Source: Fen-1273 sp963837815
Lineage (GTDB): Bacteria > Bacteroidota > Ignavibacteria > UBA10030 > UBA6906
Direction: 5' to 3'
DNA length: 64,000 nucleotides
Assembly (NCBI GenBank): GCA_963837815.1
Contig: CAWIOS010000012.1
Span: 620,001-684,000, forward strand
Every line of letters starts with the position of its first letter. The first letter of the stretch is position 1. The notes under the pieces are model-generated. The model saw only the letters and a program-made list of their open reading frames with translations, made no database searches and had not been told where the DNA came from. A program made the translations under genes and the position numbers. This document shows, one piece after another, positions 58,850-64,000 of the stretch.

Positions 58850-60427
58850 ATGAAGCGTGCATGCACCTGCCTGACGATTCTCGTCTCGGCGATTCTCTGC
58901 GGATGTTCGCACACGGGCGCCCCGGGGCCCGCCGCGGCTCTCGAGAGGATAACTCCGGAGAATGTCCACAGGGACATTTTCTATCTTGCGTCGGACTCGA
59001 TGAAGGGGCGGAACACTCCCAGCCCCCAGCTCGACACTGCGGCATCGTATATCGCGGCGGCGTTTGCGAGGGACGGCCTGCGGCCCGTGAACGGCTCCTA
59101 CTACCAGCGCGTGCTTCTGAACATCGTGGGACTCGGAGAGCAGAACTCGCTCCGCATCCGCTCGGGATCCGCAGAACGGGCATACGAGATCAGGACGGAG
59201 TTCACCCCGTTCGAAATGACGGCAAACGGCGCCGCCGGGGGACCCATCGTCTTCGCGGGGTACGGGATCACGGCGCCGGAGTACAGGTACGACGATTATG
59301 CTGGAATCGACGTGAAGGGAAAGATCGTTTTCGTCCTCCGGCATGAACCCGGGGAAGACGATTCGACGTCGGTGTTCCTCGGGACGGCACCGACGGAATA
59401 CTCCAGCGTCGAAACGAAGGTCCGGATCGCCGTCGAGCACGGGGCCGCCGGCGTGATTGTGGCGACCGATCCCCTCAACCACGTCTCGCTCGCGCCGCGG
59501 GGATTCCCCTGGCCGTCTCTCTCCCCGTTCCTGCCGAAAGACGCGCTCCCCCTGACGCTTGCGGCGGACGAGAAGAGGAAGGTCCCTGTCGTGCACGCCG
59601 GGCCGGAAGTCATCGTGCAGCTCTTCGGAAGCGTGGATTCGCTCAGGAGGCTCCAGCGGGAGATCGACGCACGGTGCGCGCCGCGCTCGGGCCCGATCGC
59701 GGGGACAGAGGCGTTCATCCGGACGAGCACCGTCATACGCGACATGTCGGCGAACAACGTGGTGGGAGTGCTCCCCGGGAGCGACCCCCTCCTGAAGTCC
59801 GAGACGGTCATCGTGGGGGCGCACTACGACCACCTGGGTTATCTGAAAGAGCACGCGCCGGGGGCGCGGTACATATTCAACGGCGCCGACGACAACGCCT
59901 CCGGTACATGTGCACTGCTGGAAATCGCGGCCGCACTGGGCGCGCTCCCGTCGTCACCGCGCAGGACCGTCCTCTGCATCGCGTTCTCGGGGGAAGAAAA
60001 AGGGCTCTTTGGTTCCGAGTTCTACGCGCGCCATCCCCTGCTCCCCCTCACGTCGACGGTCGCCATGCTCAACATGGACATGGTCGGGATGAACGGCGAG
60101 GACTCGCTCTACCTTATCGGCGCCGAGGGGTCTCCCGAACTCGCGCGGATTGCACATGAAGAGAACGCCCGCGTCGGGTTCGTCCTCGTGGAAAAGAAAC
60201 TCACAGAGGGCGGGAGCGACCACATGAGCTTCATGAAGAGGAATATCCCCGACCTCTTCTTCCATTCCGGGCTCGAGAGCGTGTATCACTCGGTCAACGA
60301 CCGGCCGGAACTCATCAACACGCGCAAGGTTGCCCGCACCGCGGGGCTCGTGTTCCTCACGGCGGTCCGCATCGCGGCAGATTCCGCGCATTACAGGTAT
60401 TTGCCAGTCAACAGTCCAACATACTAA
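58850..60427 (+). CDS. M28 family metallopeptidase with PA domain, predicted lipoprotein
   Basis: About 525 aa; the ATG at 58850 follows AAAGGACGAT and gives a lipoprotein signal ending AILCGC. Residues about 130-250 form a PA-type inserted domain (IVFAGYGITAPEYRYDDYAG, GKIVFVLRHEPG, AAGVIVATD). The M28 catalytic core has the zinc ligands in GAHYDHLG, GADDNASG, SGEEKGLFGS, NMDMVG and GGSDHMSF. It should be a periplasm-facing aminopeptidase. It precedes the 281-aa secreted protein by 17 bp. Confidence 0.93.
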   Translation: MKRACTCLTILVSAILCGCSHTGAPGPAAALERITPENVHRDIFYLASDSMKGRNTPSPQLDTAASYIAAAFARDGLRPVNGSYYQRVLLNIVGLGEQNSLRIRSGSAERAYEIRTEFTPFEMTANGAAGGPIVFAGYGITAPEYRYDDYAGIDVKGKIVFVLRHEPGEDDSTSVFLGTAPTEYSSVETKVRIAVEHGAAGVIVATDPLNHVSLAPRGFPWPSLSPFLPKDALPLTLAADEKRKVPVVHAGPEVIVQLFGSVDSLRRLQREIDARCAPRSGPIAGTEAFIRTSTVIRDMSANNVVGVLPGSDPLLKSETVIVGAHYDHLGYLKEHAPGARYIFNGADDNASGTCALLEIAAALGALPSSPRRTVLCIAFSGEEKGLFGSEFYARHPLLPLTSTVAMLNMDMVGMNGEDSLYLIGAEGSPELARIAHEENARVGFVLVEKKLTEGGSDHMSFMKRNIPDLFFHSGLESVYHSVNDRPELINTRKVARTAGLVFLTAVRIAADSAHYRYLPVNSPTY

Positions 60428-60444
60428 CAACAAAGGAGTCCCTC

Positions 60445-61290
60445 ATGCGCTTCACACCCCGCGGCATCCTCATCGTCCTGTTTGCCGGAGCGGCCGCCTG
60501 CGCGTCCGCGCGCGCGCAGGACCAGTACACGCTCAAGTACGCGCTGGAGAAGGGGAAGGCCTACCGGTTCGCCGATACGTCGCTCATCAAATCCTCCCAG
60601 GAAGTCAACGGGCAGGAGATGAAATCGACGGTCACATCCTATTCCACGGTCAGGCTCGTCCCGGAGAAAATCCTGGGAGACGGCTCGACGGTGCTCACGA
60701 TCTCCCCCGATCAGTTGACGCTCGCCGTGAAGAACGCAAGGATGGACACGACGATCGACATCAAAGAGATGGTCGGGAAGCGGACCCGCATGACGGTCTC
60801 CGCGCTCGGAGAAACTCTGAAAAGGGAGATTGTCGATACGGTACAGTTCACACCGCTGACGGCGTCGATGGGACGGCAGGATCTCATCAGGCTTCACACA
60901 ATGCCCGCGAAGCCGGTGAAGATCGGCGAGAAATGGACCGCCACGAAACCCGACACGAACGACGCGATGGGCGGCCGGATGGTCACGCTCACGACGGGGG
61001 ACTTTACGCTTCTCTCCCGGGAGAAGAAGCTCGGCATCGATTGCCTGAAGATTTCCTACACCGGGAAGATGACGGTCAAAGGGAAAGGAACGACGAACGG
61101 GATGGACTTCTTCGTGGAGGGGTCGGGGACCACTTCCGGGACGTATTTCCAGGCGGTCAGGACCGGCGTGACCGTATGGGAGGATTCCAACTACGACGTG
61201 GAATCGACCGTCGCACTCACCGGCGCCCAGAACATGACGATTCCCAGCTCGACGTCGGTCTCAACGCACAGAATACTCCTGAAGGACTGA
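60445..61290 (+). CDS. Secreted protein of unknown function (DUF6263-like)
   Basis: A 281-aa protein with AAAGGAG before the ATG and a signal peptide (..VLFAGAAACASARAQ). LKYALEKGKAYRFADTS at the start of the mature part and the beta-rich remainder (KTVR-type strands, ISYTGKMTVKGKG, YDVESTVALTG) resemble DUF6263 proteins. It is probably co-transcribed with the M28 peptidase. No catalytic motif visible. Confidence 0.7.
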   Translation: MRFTPRGILIVLFAGAAACASARAQDQYTLKYALEKGKAYRFADTSLIKSSQEVNGQEMKSTVTSYSTVRLVPEKILGDGSTVLTISPDQLTLAVKNARMDTTIDIKEMVGKRTRMTVSALGETLKREIVDTVQFTPLTASMGRQDLIRLHTMPAKPVKIGEKWTATKPDTNDAMGGRMVTLTTGDFTLLSREKKLGIDCLKISYTGKMTVKGKGTTNGMDFFVEGSGTTSGTYFQAVRTGVTVWEDSNYDVESTVALTGAQNMTIPSSTSVSTHRILLKD

Positions 61291-61429
61291 GCAGATACAC
61301 CTCACCCCGCGCCTGGATCGACGTCCGCGATGCAGGCACGTTCGGCACGCCGAGGGCGGGGATGGTGATCACGGCGGGAACCTGCCGCGGTGGACAAGCC
61401 CGTCAGGCAGGGGACCGCACGGCTCGCTC

Positions 61430-62323
61430 TCAGAAATTCTTCGCGAACGCGGCAGTAACCGTATACAGGAGGGGAGGAAAGTCGTAAAGGGATTTCCTGA
61501 GGACCAGGAGATCCTGCCCGTTCATCCGCGCGTAGTGGACCTCGTACGAGTCGAACGATGCCGCTGTGCAGAGGACCTGGAGCGCCGACGAAGAAAACGG
61601 GAGACCGAGCGAATCTGTTTCGAACGCACTCCCCCTCGACGTCCAGAGGACGGGCCCTATGCCGTCCGCGAACCAGAGGGAATCGAGAAGCGCCGTCACG
61701 GGACCCTGGAAGAGGAGAACCCCGGCCGTGTCGACGGTCTCCGCGCTGTACACCGTCCGCGTGTACACGAAACAATTGATGAAAGGCGCCCCGAAAGCCG
61801 GGATCTGGTCTTCCCCGGCATAGCGCGTGACAATGCTGCGCATGACCCTGTCCCGGAGAACGTGCCCCGAAGCCATTGTGACGGTAAACGTGGAATCATA
61901 CGAAAGGAGCGTATCCGGGGCAGGATTCAGCCTCACATCAATGAGCGGATTCCAGAGCGGAAGGCCCGGAGCGCGCCCGGCTCCCTGCGATGATTCATCA
62001 AGGATCTCGATCCCTCCCCCTCCCGCGACAAGCGTCACCGTGTCAAGCCGCACACCTGATCCCCCGGAAGACGTGACGCAGACGGTGGCGACGGGGAGAG
62101 GACCGGCCCCGGGGTATGCGAGAACGCTCACGTCGTGCTGAAACGTGGAGACCGGATTGTGGTCGCTGTCGAAGTTCCGTCGCAAATATGACAGCGTCTG
62201 ACCCGGGACAAACGCAAACGAGGGGGTGATCAGAATGCGCGGACCGGACGGACCCTCGTTCTTTACGCATCCTGAAGAAACGAGGAGAAGAAGAACGCCG
62301 ATGAATGCAGGAAAGCGGGTCAC
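61430..62323 (-). CDS. Lipoprotein of unknown function (297 aa)
   Basis: It starts at a GTG six bases after the stop of the upstream gene. A lipoprotein signal ends LLLVSSGC. The mature part is beta-rich (FVPGQTLSYLRRNFDSDHN, DSTFTVTMASGHVLRD, FINCFVYTRTVYSAE) and ends VTAAFAKNF. No known domain. It is an operon partner of the thioredoxin-like/glycogen-binding-like protein. Confidence 0.75.
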   Translation of the reverse strand: MTRFPAFIGVLLLLVSSGCVKNEGPSGPRILITPSFAFVPGQTLSYLRRNFDSDHNPVSTFQHDVSVLAYPGAGPLPVATVCVTSSGGSGVRLDTVTLVAGGGGIEILDESSQGAGRAPGLPLWNPLIDVRLNPAPDTLLSYDSTFTVTMASGHVLRDRVMRSIVTRYAGEDQIPAFGAPFINCFVYTRTVYSAETVDTAGVLLFQGPVTALLDSLWFADGIGPVLWTSRGSAFETDSLGLPFSSSALQVLCTAASFDSYEVHYARMNGQDLLVLRKSLYDFPPLLYTVTAAFAKNF

Positions 62324-62329
62324 CGCATG

Positions 62330-63970
62330 CTACCGGACAATAAGGACGTTCGCCGCCTTTCCCGGAGGCGCATCTTCCGATTCTGGGTTGGAGGGGTCGG
62401 GCACAGGCACCCCGTCGACGATGAAACGGTAATGATAGCGCCCCGGGGAGAGCGCGACCCCGCGTACAAACTCCGATCCGCTCCAGTAGAGAGGGAGCCG
62501 CCGCCAGTCCGAGAAATCCCCCTCGACCTCCACGCTTGAGCTCTTCTCCCCGGCGAACCGGAACTTCAGGTTCCCCCGCGCGATGAACGACATCATGGAG
62601 GCGGTGTCCCCGAGAGCCGCGGCGACGCTGCGGAACGCATCCGCGCCTGTGAGCCTCAAGTTTGATGCGATCATTCCGCTCCTGTCGATCAGAAATGTCG
62701 CAGGGTATCCTCCCACGGCGTAGTCCCGCACCACGCGCGCAGTGTCGCTCAGCAGCACCTGCGGCCATCTGATCCCGTTTTCCGCCGCAAATGCCTGAAG
62801 AGGGAGCCCGACCGGAAGGGCCATTCCCAGAACCTGGATCCCACTGTCTCCGTACGCGGATTGAATATCGTTCAGGTACGGAATCATCGCACGGCAGAGG
62901 GGGGATCCCGGATACCAGAAATGGAGAAGGACGTACTTCCCCCTGAATTGCCGGAGACTCACACTCTCCCCCGCCAGCGTCCGACACTCAAAGTCCCTTG
63001 CTCTGGAACCGGCGGCGATCCCTTCCTCCGCGGGCATTATCCTCTCCCTTCGCAGCGTCAGCGAACTCCCGTCGACGGAAACCCTCGAAATGCGAAACAC
63101 GTCATCCGCTATCTCCACGCGGTCGCCCGTGCGGTACCGGAGGCACACGGCCGGCGTGACGTCGCTGCTATCCTCCGCGGGGAAGAAAGCGAATTCGTCC
63201 CCCTTTTCCCCGTACACGCCGGATTGAAAGCCGTTGGACACCGCGGCCATGTACTTCCGATCGCCGGACGTGAACACCCCCCTGCGGTACTCGCACGTGC
63301 CGATGCCGAACACAATCTTGCCCCGCATCTCCTCCGCACGTTCAGGGGGGACTCTGACGTAAGGACAGAGACGCACCGCAACTTCCCCCTCACGCACCTT
63401 CCTCCCGTCATAGAAATCGAACCTCGCAAGAGGCCTGTCGATCAGGGCATTCATGCTGTCCATCTGAGCCTGTGTGAATTCCCCCGAGCGGAAACGCGGG
63501 ATGACGATCCTGTCCTTCCCCCAGAGACTGTGATCATTCCCGGTGTCGATAACATACACGATGTTCCCCTCCCCGTCGATCCCCGCGACAATCGGGATAT
63601 CCTCCCCGATCACTTTCGGGATGAGCCTTGTCGTGTCGTAGCCGTTGCGCATGATAAGATCAAGCGCGAACGCCGGATCGACGAGCCCGTTTCTGTATGA
63701 CTGGAACACGTACTGGCCCATCTGGAGATTCATGTACCGGATGCTGAACCCGTGGATATCCACGGGGATTCCCCGCACTTCTGAGAGCGCGCGCTCCCAG
63801 GGGCCGGCGTTCTCGCCCGGGTAGCTCAGCCGCATGACCGGGGGAAACGGGCCGTAGCCGGGGGACCGGGTGAGGGGGACCTGTATGCTGTCGGGGAGGG
63901 CGAGACCCAGGGAGAGCGAAAGGGCCTGGACAAGCGCCAGAAGACGAACGTTTAATCTCATTGATTGCAT
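62330..63970 (-). CDS. Thioredoxin-like (TlpA/redoxin) protein with C-terminal glycogen-binding-like module
   Basis: A 546-aa exported protein. Residues 1-305 are a beta-rich part of unknown type (GDRKYMAAVSNGFQSGVYGE). Residues about 310-450 are a redoxin/TlpA domain (SRARDFECRTLAGESVSLRQ, YVLLHFWYPGSPLCRAM, VGGYPATFLIDRSGMI). The CxxC site is SPLC, with only the second cysteine left. Residues about 465-546 match AMPK/CBM48-type glycogen-binding modules (LKFRFAGEKSSSVEVEGDFS, DWRRLPLYW, SPGRYHYRFIVDGVPVPDP). The fusion is unusual. The ATG at 63970 could be replaced by one three codons in. Confidence 0.8.
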   Translation of the reverse strand: MQSMRLNVRLLALVQALSLSLGLALPDSIQVPLTRSPGYGPFPPVMRLSYPGENAGPWERALSEVRGIPVDIHGFSIRYMNLQMGQYVFQSYRNGLVDPAFALDLIMRNGYDTTRLIPKVIGEDIPIVAGIDGEGNIVYVIDTGNDHSLWGKDRIVIPRFRSGEFTQAQMDSMNALIDRPLARFDFYDGRKVREGEVAVRLCPYVRVPPERAEEMRGKIVFGIGTCEYRRGVFTSGDRKYMAAVSNGFQSGVYGEKGDEFAFFPAEDSSDVTPAVCLRYRTGDRVEIADDVFRISRVSVDGSSLTLRRERIMPAEEGIAAGSRARDFECRTLAGESVSLRQFRGKYVLLHFWYPGSPLCRAMIPYLNDIQSAYGDSGIQVLGMALPVGLPLQAFAAENGIRWPQVLLSDTARVVRDYAVGGYPATFLIDRSGMIASNLRLTGADAFRSVAAALGDTASMMSFIARGNLKFRFAGEKSSSVEVEGDFSDWRRLPLYWSGSEFVRGVALSPGRYHYRFIVDGVPVPDPSNPESEDAPPGKAANVLIVR

Positions 63971-64000
63971 GGGGCGAAAAGTGACGTCGAAGGAAACGAT

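Overview
The window is a high-GC stretch of bacterial chromosome (roughly 60% G+C by eye), densely coding on both strands, with no rRNA, tRNA, CRISPR array or insertion sequence that I could find. It suggests a member of the FCB superphylum outside the classic Bacteroidia, such as Ignavibacteriota/Kryptoniota-like lineages. The reasons are proteins ending in type IX secretion (T9SS) sorting domains with the NxPNPFNPxT signature, a PorV/PorQ-like protein, a TonB-dependent receptor with a CarboxypepD_reg domain, a GT117/DUF2723 protein, tricorn and S9 peptidases, and candidate promoters that can be read either as sigma-70 type or as the Bacteroidota TTTG / TAnnTTTG type. The phylum is an inference.

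Region 1 (1-13.0 kb) is a carbohydrate-responsive locus. A LacI-type repressor gene heads a minus-strand series: a 1268-aa secreted protein with three near-identical double carbohydrate-binding-like modules, a TonB-dependent receptor, a 1081-aa T9SS surface protein and a PorV/PorQ-like protein cut by the window edge. A nearly perfect 20-bp LacI-type operator overlaps the -10 of the repressor promoter. A five-bladed propeller glycoside hydrolase/phosphorylase-like gene (GH130/GH43 type) is divergent.

Region 2 (13.0-22.5 kb) holds a TatA-like protein fused to two zinc ribbons, an S9 peptidase, an isoprenoid-synthase-like protein and a complete AmmeMemoRadiSam locus. In that locus Memo and AMMECR1 are fused in one predicted lipoprotein, a membrane spermidine-synthase-like gene is inserted, and the radical SAM gene has a -1 frameshift at a G6 tract.

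Region 3 (22.5-33.7 kb) has tricorn protease, a DUF1345 membrane protein whose 3' end runs into 24-bp hairpin repeats, a dienelactone hydrolase, a DUF1579 protein, a GT117/TMEM260-like glycosyltransferase and a NatA/NatB-type ABC exporter.

Region 4 (33.7-45.2 kb) starts with a structured 5' leader and a plus-strand redox cluster (Rieske protein, cytochrome b561-like membrane protein, YceI, a lipoprotein, an orphan ModB permease). It continues with small membrane proteins, then an RND pump that overlaps a possible divergent sigma factor gene followed by a zf-HC2 membrane protein with FG-GAP-like repeats.

Region 5 (45.3-57.8 kb, all minus) has an alcohol dehydrogenase/aldo-keto reductase pair and a tightly packed five-gene operon. 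The operon encodes a short TolC-like protein, an unknown protein, a DUF457 membrane protein fused to an HlyD/MFP-like domain, a RadA-like ATPase without the Lon-like domain, and a membrane-anchored P-loop ATPase. This is the best candidate here for an undescribed system; a G/C-rich hairpin covers the ribosome-binding site of its first gene. Lipoproteins, an M23 peptidase, a minimal T9SS-cargo protein, a TPR protein and a UPF0104 flippase-like protein follow.

Region 6 (57.9-64 kb) contains an outer-membrane beta-barrel protein, an M28 peptidase lipoprotein, a secreted protein of unknown function, a lipoprotein and a thioredoxin-like protein fused to a glycogen-binding-like module.
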